This document shows, piece after piece, positions 1-7,612 of a stretch of DNA of 64,000 nucleotides (position 1 is the first letter of the stretch; each line of letters opens with the position of its first letter). The notes below the pieces were generated by a model, which saw only the letters and a list, made by a program, of their open reading frames with translations, was not told where the DNA came from and ran no database searches. Made by a program: the position numbers and the translations under genes. Source of the stretch: an uncultured Prevotella sp. (GTDB lineage: Bacteria; Bacteroidota; Bacteroidia; Bacteroidales; Bacteroidaceae); NCBI GenBank assembly GCA_944320235.1, contig CALUGQ010000009.1, forward strand, positions 1 to 64,000, in the 5' to 3' direction.

Positions 1-319
1 CCTGCAGCCTGCGCGTCAATGCGGCGAGCATCCGGCCGAACAGCGCTTCGCGGTCGGCGCCGGCGGCATATTCGCCCTCGCCCAAGACGATGCAATGGGA
101 ATAAAAAAACGGCGGCAACGCCCACGAACGCCGGCGCACCACGGCCAGCAGATGGGCCAATACCCGGCCTGCACCGTCGCTGGCCACGACCATCAACGGC
201 CTCATGCGCGGCGTGCTCTCGTAAATGCCAAAGAGCGCCGCGCTGTGAAAGAAGTTGCCGCATTCCATGGCTGGCAACTCTGCCGAATGCTCCACTATGG
301 CCAAGCGCAGGTTTATCAT
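1..319 (-). CDS. Putative FemAB/GNAT-fold acyltransferase, N-terminal part (runs off left edge)
   Basis: An open frame reads leftward from an ATG at 319 to the window edge, giving 106 codons and no stop. The N-terminus begins MINLRLAIVEHSAELPAME and continues through NFFHSAALFGIYESTPR to LGEGEYAAG. This layout resembles the Bacteroidales FemX-like or GNAT-fold aminoacyl/acyltransferases, which start with a short strand and a helix carrying an FFHS-type motif; that is recollection of the family. A run of seven T residues near residue 70 reads through in frame, so there is no frameshift. A TATTTTTG box ends only about five bases before the ATG, so the transcript may have almost no leader. The catalytic half lies outside the window. 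Confidence 0.6.
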   Translation of the reverse strand, partial: MINLRLAIVEHSAELPAMECGNFFHSAALFGIYESTPRMRPLMVVASDGAGRVLAHLLAVVRRRSWALPPFFYSHCIVLGEGEYAAGADREALFGRMLAALTRRLQ

Positions 320-323
320 ACCG

Positions 324-331
324 CAAAAATA
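324..331 (-). promoter_or_regulatory. Bacteroidota -7 box TATTTTTG for the left-edge gene
   Basis: TATTTTTG fits TAnnTTTG. It lies about five bases from the ATG at 319, which would make the message leaderless or nearly so. No clear -33 TTTG is visible. Confidence 0.4.
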
Positions 332-386
332 ATAAAATATATTCTAAAAACGCCGCGCCGCGCCACTTTTTCTAGAAAGAAACACT

Positions 387-394
387 TATCTTTG
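387..394 (+). promoter_or_regulatory. Bacteroidota -7 box TATCTTTG ahead of the nitroreductase operon
   Basis: TATCTTTG matches TAnnTTTG and lies 46 bases before the ATG at 440. It is the only good box before this four-gene run, which suggests one transcript for 440-2879. Confidence 0.6.
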
Positions 395-439
395 TAATAT
401 CAACGGCCCGGCAACACGCCGCAGGCCGCCAGCCAAGTA

Positions 440-967
440 ATGACAGATTTCAAGGACATAACGAAACAGCGGCGCAGCCAAAGGGAATTCGCGCCGCAGG
501 AAATGGATGGCACCGAGCTTGAGGCGGTGCTCAGGGCAGCACTCATGTCGCCCACATCCAAGGGGCGGAAGGAATGGCAGTTCGTAGCCATCGACGACAA
601 GGCGACAATCGACAAGCTCGCCGACTGCAAGGAACATGGCTCGCATTTCATAAGGCACGCGCCTGTCGTAGTCGCCGTATGCGGCCGCCCTGCTGCCGAC
701 GACTGCTGGATAGAGGACTGCGCCATAGCCGCCGTGACAATGCAATACCAGGCCGAGGAACTCGGGCTCGCCACGTGCTGGGTGCAGGTAAGGGGCAGGA
801 GCCTCGCCGACGGCACCCCCTCGGAGCAGGTGGTAGGCGGCATCCTCGGCCTGCCGGCCGACGTCACGCCGCTCTGCCTCATAGCCATCGGCCACGGGGA
901 AGCCACGTGCGAGCCCCACGACGAAGACGACCTGAGATGGGAGAACATTCACATAAACCAATATTAG
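440..967 (+). CDS. Nitroreductase family protein
   Basis: This 175-residue protein starts MTDFKDITKQRRSQREF. The RRSxRxF stretch near residues 11-17 is the usual N-terminal FMN-phosphate contact of the nitroreductase fold. A later segment (AVTMQYQAEELGLATCWVQ) matches the second flavin-contacting helix of the family. Such enzymes are FMN-dependent NAD(P)H oxidoreductases of the cytoplasm, and the natural substrate cannot be told from sequence. It is the first gene behind the TATCTTTG box at 387 and is followed after 9 bases by the DUF2520 gene. It is short for the family but within the range of small Bacteroidales members. Confidence 0.85.
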   Translation: MTDFKDITKQRRSQREFAPQEMDGTELEAVLRAALMSPTSKGRKEWQFVAIDDKATIDKLADCKEHGSHFIRHAPVVVAVCGRPAADDCWIEDCAIAAVTMQYQAEELGLATCWVQVRGRSLADGTPSEQVVGGILGLPADVTPLCLIAIGHGEATCEPHDEDDLRWENIHINQY

Positions 968-976
968 CATACATCC

Positions 977-1762
977 ATGAAAGTAATACTGATAGGAGCA
1001 GGGCGGCTTGCACACCAATTGGGGCGCGCACTGCTCGAGGCCGGGCATGACATAGTGCAGGTATACAGCCGCACGATGAAGGCCGCCGCCGAAGTGGCAA
1101 GCCTCTGCGGAGGCTCACCCACAACCAGCCTGGGCGACATGAGGAACGACGCCGACGCTTACATCGTGGCGCTCAAAGACTCCGCACTGCCCGAACTGAT
1201 ACCGCAGATATGCAAGGGGCGCGAGCAAAGTGTGTTCCTGCACACGGCAGGAAGCCTGCCGATGGACATCTTCAAAGGCATGGCGCTGCACTACGGGGTG
1301 CTCTATCCGCTCCAGACCTTCAGCATGGAGCGCGAAGTAGACTTCAGTTCGATACCCTGCCTGGTCGAAGCCAGCGACGACTACGCGGCTTCAACCGTGG
1401 TAGAACTGGCTGGGAGCATCAGCGGCAACGTATGGCCCATGTCGTCGGCAGACAGGAAGCAAGTCCACCTGGCGGCCATCTTTGCCTGCAACTTCGCCAA
1501 CCACTGCTACGCACTTGCCGCCGACATACTGGAAAAGCGCGGCATACCGTTCGACATCATGCTGCCGCTAATCGACGAGACGGCCAGCAAGGTGCACACA
1601 ATGACACCCGCCGAAGCACAGACCGGCCCCGCCATGCGCTACGACGAGAACGTAATCAGGAGCCAAAGCCGAGCGCTCGCCTACGACCCGCTGGCCAAGG
1701 AGATATACGAAAGGATGAGCATAAGCATACACAGAAAGGCAACCAGAAATGATAAACTATGA
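977..1762 (+). CDS. Rossmann-fold DUF2520 domain protein
   Basis: This 261-residue protein opens with a dinucleotide-binding turn, [14 protein letters not shown] (residues 3-16), typical of ProC/F420-like NADP-binding domains. The C-terminal half matches the DUF2520 helical domain known from the family. The biochemical role is unknown. The last 14 bases overlap the start of the KdsC-like gene, so the two are probably translationally coupled. The order DUF2520, HAD phosphatase, Maf is one I recall as conserved in Bacteroidales. Confidence 0.85.
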   Translation: MKVILIGAGRLAHQLGRALLEAGHDIVQVYSRTMKAAAEVASLCGGSPTTSLGDMRNDADAYIVALKDSALPELIPQICKGREQSVFLHTAGSLPMDIFKGMALHYGVLYPLQTFSMEREVDFSSIPCLVEASDDYAASTVVELAGSISGNVWPMSSADRKQVHLAAIFACNFANHCYALAADILEKRGIPFDIMLPLIDETASKVHTMTPAEAQTGPAMRYDENVIRSQSRALAYDPLAKEIYERMSISIHRKATRNDKL

Positions 1763-2267
1763 CTTGCAGAAGATAAAGGCAATAGTGTTCGACGTGGACG
1801 GGGTGCTCAGCACGGATACAATCCCCCTGCATCCCGGAGGCGAACCAATGCGCACGGCCAACATAAAGGACGGATACGCCATACAGCTGGCCTCAAAGAT
1901 GGGGCTGAGGATAGCCATCATGACCGGCGGCGACACCCAAAGCGTGGTGAAAAGATACTCACGCCTCGGCGTGACCGACATCTACATGAAGTGCGCAGTG
2001 AAGATTGAGACGTACCGAAACTTCACCCGCAAGCATTCACTCAGCGACGAAGAGGTGATGTACATGGGCGACGACATACCCGACTACGAGGTGATGCGCT
2101 GCTGCGGATGCCCCGTATGCCCGGCCGACGCCTGCCCCGACATCAAGGCAATAAGCCTCTACGTGAGCGGCAGCAAGGGCGGACGGGGCTGCGCCCGCGA
2201 CGTGATCGAGCAGGTGCTGCGCGCCCAGGGCAAGTGGCTAAAGGACGAAAAGGCATTCGGATGGTGA
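1749..2267 (+). CDS. KdsC-type HAD phosphatase (3-deoxy-D-manno-octulosonate 8-phosphate phosphatase family)
   Basis: This 172-residue, single-domain HAD protein has the catalytic DVDG motif (Asp15 and Asp17), a second motif IMTGGD and a late GDDIPD magnesium-binding motif. There is no cap domain, as in tetrameric KdsC phosphatases, which dephosphorylate KDO-8-phosphate for lipopolysaccharide synthesis. The short insert after motif I ([22 protein letters not shown]) also fits KdsC. The cysteine cluster in the C-terminal third ([12 protein letters not shown]) is unusual. It overlaps the DUF2520 gene by 14 bases and precedes maf. Another small HAD phosphatase role cannot be excluded. Confidence 0.85.
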   Translation: MINYDLQKIKAIVFDVDGVLSTDTIPLHPGGEPMRTANIKDGYAIQLASKMGLRIAIMTGGDTQSVVKRYSRLGVTDIYMKCAVKIETYRNFTRKHSLSDEEVMYMGDDIPDYEVMRCCGCPVCPADACPDIKAISLYVSGSKGGRGCARDVIEQVLRAQGKWLKDEKAFGW

Positions 2268-2297
2268 CACACTACAACTAAATACGAAAGGAAAGCA

Positions 2298-2879
2298 ATG
2301 CTTGACAACCTCAAGAGATACAACATAGTGCTGGCTAGCAACTCGCCGCGCCGCCGAGACCTGCTGGCAGGGCTGGGCATAGAGTTTGAAGTAAGGGTGC
2401 TGCCCGGCATCGACGAAAGCTACCCCGACAACCTGCCTGCCCACGAAATACCGCTCTACATTGCCGCGGAGAAAGCCGAGGCGAACAGAAAGGTGATGCG
2501 GCAGGGCGACCTCGTGATAACGGCAGACACGGTAGTGGTATGCGACGGCAAGGCCCTCGGCAAGCCGGCTGACGCAGCCGAGGCACGCGCCATGCTGGAA
2601 CTGCTGAGCGGAAAGACCCACCAGGTGGTGACGGGCGTATGCCTCATGAGCCCCGAGAGGCAGCGGACGTTTGCCGTCACCACCGACGTTACGTTCAAGG
2701 AACTAACCGCCGACGAGACTGAATACTACATACAGACCTACCGCCCCTACGACAAGGCCGGGGCATACGGCATACAGGAGTGGATTGGCTACATCGGCGT
2801 GACGGGCATAAGCGGCAGTTTCTTCAACGTGATGGGGCTTCCTGTCCAGCGCGTTTACAGCGAGCTGCTTTTGTTTTAA
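2298..2879 (+). CDS. maf: Maf-like nucleoside triphosphate pyrophosphatase
   Basis: This 193-residue protein has the Maf signature LASNSPRRRDLL near residues 12-23, the ITADTVV segment with the catalytic Asp, and the C-terminal DKAGAYGIQE block. Maf proteins hydrolyse nucleoside triphosphates, including modified or non-canonical ones, to monophosphate and pyrophosphate. The gene closes the 440-2879 operon, 30 bases after the KdsC-like gene. No clear terminator follows; an A+T-rich stretch and the promoter of a possible small RNA come next. Confidence 0.92.
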   Translation: MLDNLKRYNIVLASNSPRRRDLLAGLGIEFEVRVLPGIDESYPDNLPAHEIPLYIAAEKAEANRKVMRQGDLVITADTVVVCDGKALGKPADAAEARAMLELLSGKTHQVVTGVCLMSPERQRTFAVTTDVTFKELTADETEYYIQTYRPYDKAGAYGIQEWIGYIGVTGISGSFFNVMGLPVQRVYSELLLF

Positions 2880-2945
2880 AAAGGTATAAAATGCAGATAT
2901 GTGGATTAAAAATGTTTCAAACATGAACAAAAATGATTCAAAACG

Positions 2946-2977
2946 TTTGGTAGTTTAAATCAAAAGCATTACCTTTG
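2946..2977 (+). promoter_or_regulatory. Complete Bacteroidota promoter (TTTG, 20 bp, TACCTTTG)
   Basis: TTTG at 2946-2949 and TACCTTTG at 2970-2977 have near-ideal spacing. No good reading frame follows on this strand before a terminator-like hairpin at 3023-3062. Confidence 0.65.
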
Positions 2978-2982
2978 CACTC

Positions 2983-3062
2983 GACAACTAGTAATTTTAA
3001 TCTATATTTATCATTTTCCTATGAGTTATCCGTCTGAGAAGATAGATAACTCTTTTTCTTTT
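2983..3062 (+). ncRNA. Candidate small RNA (promoter to terminator, about 80 nt)
   Basis: Transcription from the promoter at 2946-2977 would start near 2983. An intrinsic terminator follows: an 8-bp stem (3023-3030 with 3045-3052) and then a T-rich run at 3053-3062. The unit sits between maf (+) and yggS (-) and holds no convincing gene; the only ATG frame (31 codons from 3021) begins inside the hairpin. It could instead be a bidirectional terminator region with a fortuitous promoter. Confidence 0.45.
3023..3062 (+). terminator. Rho-independent terminator of the candidate small RNA
   Basis: The stem GAGTTATC/GATAACTC is followed directly by TTTTTCTTTT. Confidence 0.6.
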
Positions 3063-3173
3063 CCGCATTTCCCACCGACCCGCCACGACTGCAACACCGG
3101 GCTGACGCCCGCTTGATGGCATGAAACGGGAAATGCCCAAACCGCGACGACGATGCCCATACGGCAGCTGACG

Positions 3174-3206
3174 AAAAAGCGCCATGCCCGTCATTGAGCA
3201 TGGCGC
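3174..3206 (-). terminator. Rho-independent terminator of the DUF4494-yggS operon
   Basis: Inverted repeat 3179-3187 with 3198-3206 (GCGCCATGC/GCATGGCGC). On the minus strand it is followed by TTTTT at 3178-3174. It lies about 50 bases past the yggS stop. Confidence 0.7.
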
Positions 3207-3259
3207 AATCCATCTTGCCAGCCTTACGGCCTGCGGCCTGGCCGCAGGGCGCAGCCCCG

Positions 3260-3934
3260 TCAGTAGGCGCGCGGCCCGAAAATGGCCGTACCCACGCGCA
3301 CCATCGTGCTGCGGCATTCTACTGCAATGCCGTAATCATGGCTCATGCCCCACGAACGCTCGCAGAAAGCGTCGTCGGAGGCGAAATATTCCTGCTTCAC
3401 CTCGTCGAAGAAGTCGGCCGCCCGGGTGAACTCGGCGCGTATCTGGCTTTCGTCATCGACGAACGAGGCCATCATCATAAGCCCGCAGATGCGCACGTTG
3501 GCCATGTCGCGCCATTCGCCCCCGGCAAGCAGCTGGCGGCAGGCATCGGGCGTGAAGCCGTATTTTGTAGCCTCCTCGGCTATGTGCAGCTCGAGCAGCA
3601 CGTCGATCACGCGACCGCAACGGGCAGCCTGCTTGTTTATTTCGCGCAGGAGCTTGAGCGAGTCGACCGACTCTATCATGGATATGTAAGGCGCGATGAA
3701 CCTCACCTTGTTGGTCTGCAGGTGGCCAATGAAGTGCCAGCGGATGTCTTTAGGCAGCGCCTCGAACTTCTTGGACAGTTCCTGCTCGTGGCTCTCGCCG
3801 AACACCCGCTGGCCCGCCTCGTAGGCTTCGGCGATGCACTCGGCGGGGTGGAACTTGCTGATGGCCACGAGGCCGACCCCCGGCGGCAGGCTGCCGAGCA
3901 CCTCGCGCAGACGGGCCTTTATGTCGTTTTCCAT
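3260..3934 (-). CDS. yggS: YggS/PLPBP family pyridoxal-phosphate homeostasis protein
   Basis: The protein has 224 residues from the ATG at 3934 (MENDIKARLREVLG). Upstream in-frame ATGs would overlap the DUF4494 gene and add a non-homologous head, so 3934 is chosen. The PLP lysine is Lys27 in VAISKFHP, and HFIGHLQTNK and the late RVGTAIFG phosphate-binding segment match the family. YggS proteins are monomeric alanine-racemase-like barrels that buffer PLP in the cytoplasm and have no known catalytic activity. The start is one base away from the DUF4494 stop, so the genes form an operon. Confidence 0.93.
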   Translation of the reverse strand: MENDIKARLREVLGSLPPGVGLVAISKFHPAECIAEAYEAGQRVFGESHEQELSKKFEALPKDIRWHFIGHLQTNKVRFIAPYISMIESVDSLKLLREINKQAARCGRVIDVLLELHIAEEATKYGFTPDACRQLLAGGEWRDMANVRICGLMMMASFVDDESQIRAEFTRAADFFDEVKQEYFASDDAFCERSWGMSHDYGIAVECRSTMVRVGTAIFGPRAY

Positions 3935-3935
3935 A

Positions 3936-4418
3936 TTACTGCTGTTCATATTCGGGCTTGTCGTCGGCCTCTTTCTTCTTGTACTCGAACACATCCATAA
4001 GCTGTGTCTCGGCCACCGAGGCGATGACATAGTCAATCATCGTGCCGCCCATCACCTCGTCGATGTTCCTCACGGCTGCATTGAGAGTCCCGGCGTTGAC
4101 CAGGTAATTTACGTTTGAGCGCTTCTCCTTGTCGGTTTTCTCGTCGATGGTGATAAACTGCAACTTGGTCTTGTACCAGCGGTCTGCCGAGTCCTCATCG
4201 CTGAAGAATATCTCCTTGTAGGCTGCCTTCTTTATGTCGGCCACCTCAAAGTCGCCACTGATGTACGACGACATCTCTTCCATTATGCGCTGCTCGGCCT
4301 CTGTGAAGCTGAGGGCGTCAACAGTGTATGTCTCTGTCACCTTCTTTTGCATCCCGTCTTCCATCGTCTTTTCGTAACGGATCTTGCATTCAAACCATTC
4401 TGCTGTTCTACTTCTCAT
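3936..4418 (-). CDS. DUF4494 domain protein
   Basis: This 160-residue cytoplasmic protein begins MRSRTAEWFECKIRYEKT and has the conserved middle SFTEAEQRIMEEM and a block ending IASVAETQLMDVF, as in the Bacteroidota-specific DUF4494 family. No signal peptide or membrane segment is present, and the C-terminus is acidic and low in complexity. The function is unknown. It lies directly upstream of yggS, a pairing I recall from other Bacteroidales. A TACTTTTG box about 77 bases upstream is the likely promoter. Confidence 0.85.
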   Translation of the reverse strand: MRSRTAEWFECKIRYEKTMEDGMQKKVTETYTVDALSFTEAEQRIMEEMSSYISGDFEVADIKKAAYKEIFFSDEDSADRWYKTKLQFITIDEKTDKEKRSNVNYLVNAGTLNAAVRNIDEVMGGTMIDYVIASVAETQLMDVFEYKKKEADDKPEYEQQ

Positions 4419-4494
4419 GTTATGTATTTGTTAATCAATCTTTTCTGCCCTTGGCGCAAGCCTTGCCGGGCGCGCCGCCGAGGGTTTGGCCCTA

Positions 4495-4502
4495 CAAAAG
4501 TA
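4495..4502 (-). promoter_or_regulatory. Bacteroidota -7 box TACTTTTG for DUF4494-yggS
   Basis: It matches TAnnTTTG and gives a leader of roughly 70 bases before the ATG at 4418. Confidence 0.5.
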
Positions 4503-4676
4503 GCTCATTTAATTGAAAGACGGGCAAGGCATGGCCAAAAATTTGTTAAGCGCCGGTTTTGCCGCAGTCCTCATGGCGACCGACAGCATCAACCGGCCAC
4601 ACCAAGAAACACAGCCATGGGGCAAGGCGCATCTGTAATATTTTTTCGGCCAAGCGCACGCCTCACGCAACCACCT

Positions 4677-4786
4677 GCACGGCAGCGAGTTATGCAACTG
4701 CCCATATTGGGCTTCAAAACGGGCTTCCCCGCAACGCGAAACTGGCCGTTCCAGAGTGCAAAACGCGCCGTTACGCAACGGTATGC
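4677..4786. repeat. 22-bp repeat array A (five degenerate units)
   Basis: Units end at 4698, 4720, 4742, 4764 and 4786, with exact 22-bp spacing and endings such as GCAAC, CAAAAC, CGAAAC and GCAAAAC. The family consensus over the window is RGGCCGTTTCG then CAAYGCRAAAC. The array lies in the 636-bp divergent gap between DUF4494 and the aminotransferase. No gene is seen in the rest of that gap. Confidence 0.7.
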
Positions 4787-5015
4787 GCACGCTGGGCGTT
4801 GCAGGCAAAGACGGCGTAAACATTTTGTCAGCAATCGGCCGCCGGGGCACATGGCCCGCGAATGTGAACCTGACGGCAGACCATGGCTCATAGCCGCACA
4901 TGCAGGCCGCGGGCCGATGCCGCCAGTGAGGGCGCGGCACACGCTCGCAACGCCCGCGCGAAACATTTTTATATTTTTGTATATGCCAAAATTAGCGTAT
5001 TCCAATTAATAATAT

Positions 5016-5023
5016 TACCTTTG
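5016..5023 (+). promoter_or_regulatory. Bacteroidota -7 box TACCTTTG for the aminotransferase
   Basis: A perfect TAnnTTTG box 31 bases before the ATG at 5055. The -33 element is weak. Confidence 0.65.
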
Positions 5024-5054
5024 CATTCAGTTTTCATAACAAATCGAAACAAAG

Positions 5055-6263
5055 ATGCCCGAAATTTCAATACGCGGACTGGAAATGCCTGAGTCGCCCA
5101 TAAGGAAGCTGGCCCCGCTGGCAGCCGAGGCCAAGAGCCGCGGGATAAAGGTGTACCACCTCAACATAGGCCAGCCCGACCTGCCCACGCCGCAAGTGGG
5201 CCTCGACGCGCTGAAGCACATAGACAGGACCATACTGGAGTACTCGCCGTCGCAAGGCTACCTCAGCTACAGGCAGAAACTAGTGGGCTACTACGAGAAA
5301 TACGGCATAAACGTATCGCCCGACGACATAATCATCACATCGGGGGGCAGCGAGGCGGTGCTCTTCGCCTTCATGTCGTGCCTCAACCCCGGCGACGAAA
5401 TAATAGTGCCGGAGCCGGCCTACGCCAACTACATGGCCTTCGCCATCTCGGCCGGGGCCAAGATACGCACCATAGCAACCACGATAGAGGAAGGGTTCTC
5501 GCTGCCCAAGGTCGAGAAGTTCGAGGAACTGATCAACGACCGCACGCGGGCCATCATGATATGCAACCCCAACAACCCCACGGGCTATCTCTACACGCGC
5601 CGCGAAATGAACCAGATACGCGACATGGTGAAGAAATACGACCTGTACCTCTTCTCCGACGAGGTATACCGCGAGTACATATACACCGGCTCGCCCTACA
5701 TAAGCGCCTGCCACCTGGAAGGAATTGAGGAAAACGTGATACTGATTGACTCCGTGTCAAAGCGCTACTCGGAGTGCGGCATACGCATAGGCGCGCTCAT
5801 AACGAAGAACAAGGCCGTGCGCCAGGCCGTCATGAAGTTCTGCCAGGCGCGCCTGTCGCCCCCGCTCATAGGCCAGATAGTGGCCGAGGCATCGCTCGAC
5901 GCGCCCGAGGAATACTACCGCAACGTATACGACGAGTACGTGGAGAGGCGCAAGTGCCTCATCGACGGGCTCAACCGCATACCAGGGGTGTACTCGCCCA
6001 TACCCATGGGGGCGTTCTACACTGTGGCCAAGCTGCCCGTGGACGACAGCGAGAAGTTCTGCCGCTGGTGCCTCACCGACTTCAGCCATGAGGGCCAGAC
6101 GGTGATGATGGCCCCGGCAAGCGGCTTCTACACCACGCCAGGGGCAGGCATAAACCAAGTGCGCATAGCATATGTGCTGAAGAAGGAGGACCTCGCGCGC
6201 GCACTAACCGTGCTGCGCAAAGCCCTCGAGGCATATCCCGGCAGGGTTGACAACGAACTGTAA
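5055..6263 (+). CDS. Pyridoxal-phosphate-dependent class I/II aminotransferase (aspartate/aromatic type)
   Basis: This 402-residue fold-type I aminotransferase has the PLP-binding lysine at Lys236 in DSVSKRYSECGIR. ICNPNNPTG (residues 169-177) holds the substrate/PLP contact Asn, and LFSDEVY holds Asp202 that pairs with the PLP ring nitrogen. It resembles the aspartate/alanine/aromatic group, so it likely moves amino groups to 2-oxoglutarate in amino acid metabolism; the exact substrate is open. It is expressed from its own TACCTTTG box. An FtsX-type permease follows after 20 bases, perhaps in the same transcript. Confidence 0.9.
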   Translation: MPEISIRGLEMPESPIRKLAPLAAEAKSRGIKVYHLNIGQPDLPTPQVGLDALKHIDRTILEYSPSQGYLSYRQKLVGYYEKYGINVSPDDIIITSGGSEAVLFAFMSCLNPGDEIIVPEPAYANYMAFAISAGAKIRTIATTIEEGFSLPKVEKFEELINDRTRAIMICNPNNPTGYLYTRREMNQIRDMVKKYDLYLFSDEVYREYIYTGSPYISACHLEGIEENVILIDSVSKRYSECGIRIGALITKNKAVRQAVMKFCQARLSPPLIGQIVAEASLDAPEEYYRNVYDEYVERRKCLIDGLNRIPGVYSPIPMGAFYTVAKLPVDDSEKFCRWCLTDFSHEGQTVMMAPASGFYTTPGAGINQVRIAYVLKKEDLARALTVLRKALEAYPGRVDNEL

Positions 6264-6283
6264 CACAAACCAAAGCCAAGACG

Positions 6284-7540
6284 ATGGGAAAGCAGAACCT
6301 GCCGCTGTTCATCGCGGGAAGGATTTTCAAGGACAAAGGCGACAAGCACAAGGTAAGCCGCCCGGCCATCCGCATAGCCACCATCGGCGTGGCCATAGGG
6401 CTGGCAGTGATGGTGGTCACGGTGTCGGTGGTGCTCGGTTTCAAACACACCATACGCGACAAGGTGGTAGGCTTCGGCAGCCACATACAGGTAGTGAACT
6501 TCCTCGCCCTGCAAAGCACCGACCCCTACCCCGTCTGCCTGGACGACAGCCTGATGCAAGTGCTAAGCCAGACGGAGGGAATAAAGCATGCCGAGCGCTA
6601 CGCCCTGACGCAAGGCATACTCAAGACCGACAGCGACTTCCTCGGCATGACATTCAAGGGCGTAGGCCAGGAGTACGACTTCACCTTCCTGCGACACAAC
6701 CTCATGGACGGCGAAGTGCCACAGTTCAGCGACTCCACGAGCCGCTACCGGCTGCTGATATCAAAGATGACGGCCGACAAGCTGAAGCTCAGCGTAGGCG
6801 AAAAGGTTTACGCCTACTTCATCAGCGGCGGCGACGTAAGGGCCCGCCGCTTCACAGTCAGCGGCATATACCAGACCAACCTGACACTCTTCGACCAGAA
6901 CCTGTGCTTCACCGACCTGCACACGGCCACGCGGCTCAACAACTGGCCCGAAGGCCAATGCACCGGGGCCGAACTCACCGTCGGCGACTTTGGCAAGCTC
7001 GAAGAGACGGCAAGCCACGTAGTGGAGCGCATAAACAGGACACAAGACCGCCATGGCAACGTGCTGACCTCGCAGACAATCGACGAGGCCTACCCGCAAA
7101 TATTCTCCTGGCTCGAACTGCTCGACATCAACGTCTGGATAATCCTGGCACTGATGATATGCGTGGCCGGCTTCACAATGATATCGGGCCTGCTGATAAT
7201 AATACTCGAACGCACACAAATGATAGGCACACTCAAGGCCCTCGGCGCGCGAAACAGCACCGTGCGCCACACCTTCCTGTGGTTCGCAGTGTTCATAATC
7301 GGGCGCGGACTGCTCATAGGCAACATCATCGGCATAGGCATCGTGCTGCTCCAGCAGCATACGGGCTTCGTCAGCCTCGACCCCGCCACCTACTACGTGA
7401 GCACAGCCCCGATGGAGCTGGACGCGCCGCTCATCATCCTGCTCAACGCCGCCACGCTGCTAATAAGCACATTCGTGCTCATAGCCCCGAGCTATCTCGT
7501 GTCGCACATCCACCCCGCAAAATCAATGAGATACGAGTAA
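6284..7540 (+). CDS. FtsX/LolC-type ABC transporter permease
   Basis: This 418-residue inner-membrane protein has one N-terminal membrane segment (near residues 24-50, IATIGVAIGLAVMVVTVSVV), a periplasmic domain of about 220 residues, and three C-terminal segments (near 283-312, 325-355 and 380-410). That is the MacB/LolC/LolE topology. Family members work with a separate ATPase in lipoprotein release or envelope transport, and no ATPase is next to this gene. Lipoprotein export (LolC/E-like) is the best guess. The next gene has its own promoter. Confidence 0.85.
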   Translation: MGKQNLPLFIAGRIFKDKGDKHKVSRPAIRIATIGVAIGLAVMVVTVSVVLGFKHTIRDKVVGFGSHIQVVNFLALQSTDPYPVCLDDSLMQVLSQTEGIKHAERYALTQGILKTDSDFLGMTFKGVGQEYDFTFLRHNLMDGEVPQFSDSTSRYRLLISKMTADKLKLSVGEKVYAYFISGGDVRARRFTVSGIYQTNLTLFDQNLCFTDLHTATRLNNWPEGQCTGAELTVGDFGKLEETASHVVERINRTQDRHGNVLTSQTIDEAYPQIFSWLELLDINVWIILALMICVAGFTMISGLLIIILERTQMIGTLKALGARNSTVRHTFLWFAVFIIGRGLLIGNIIGIGIVLLQQHTGFVSLDPATYYVSTAPMELDAPLIILLNAATLLISTFVLIAPSYLVSHIHPAKSMRYE

Positions 7541-7556
7541 ATAATGCACAGTATAT

Positions 7557-7587
7557 TTTGAAATGTGCAAGAAAAGAGTTACCTTTG
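7557..7587 (+). promoter_or_regulatory. Strong Bacteroidota promoter (TTTG, 19 bp, TACCTTTG)
   Basis: TTTG at 7557-7560 and TACCTTTG at 7580-7587. The start point would be near 7592, which rules out the in-frame ATG at 7565 and places translation at 7613. Confidence 0.8.
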
Positions 7588-7612
7588 CACAATATTTTTT
7601 ATTTTGTGCAAA

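Noticed and set aside
1..319. A frameshift in the left-edge gene at its run of seven T residues
   Set aside because: On recount the run keeps one continuous frame into LGEGEYAAG; no break is needed.
3021..3116. A 31-codon frame in the candidate small RNA
   Set aside because: It starts inside the terminator stem and continues past the T run. There is no signal of coding use.
7565..7612. Upstream start of the first acyl-CoA ligase
   Set aside because: It would place the TACCTTTG promoter inside the coding region. ATG 7613 also matches the start of the paralog at 9299.
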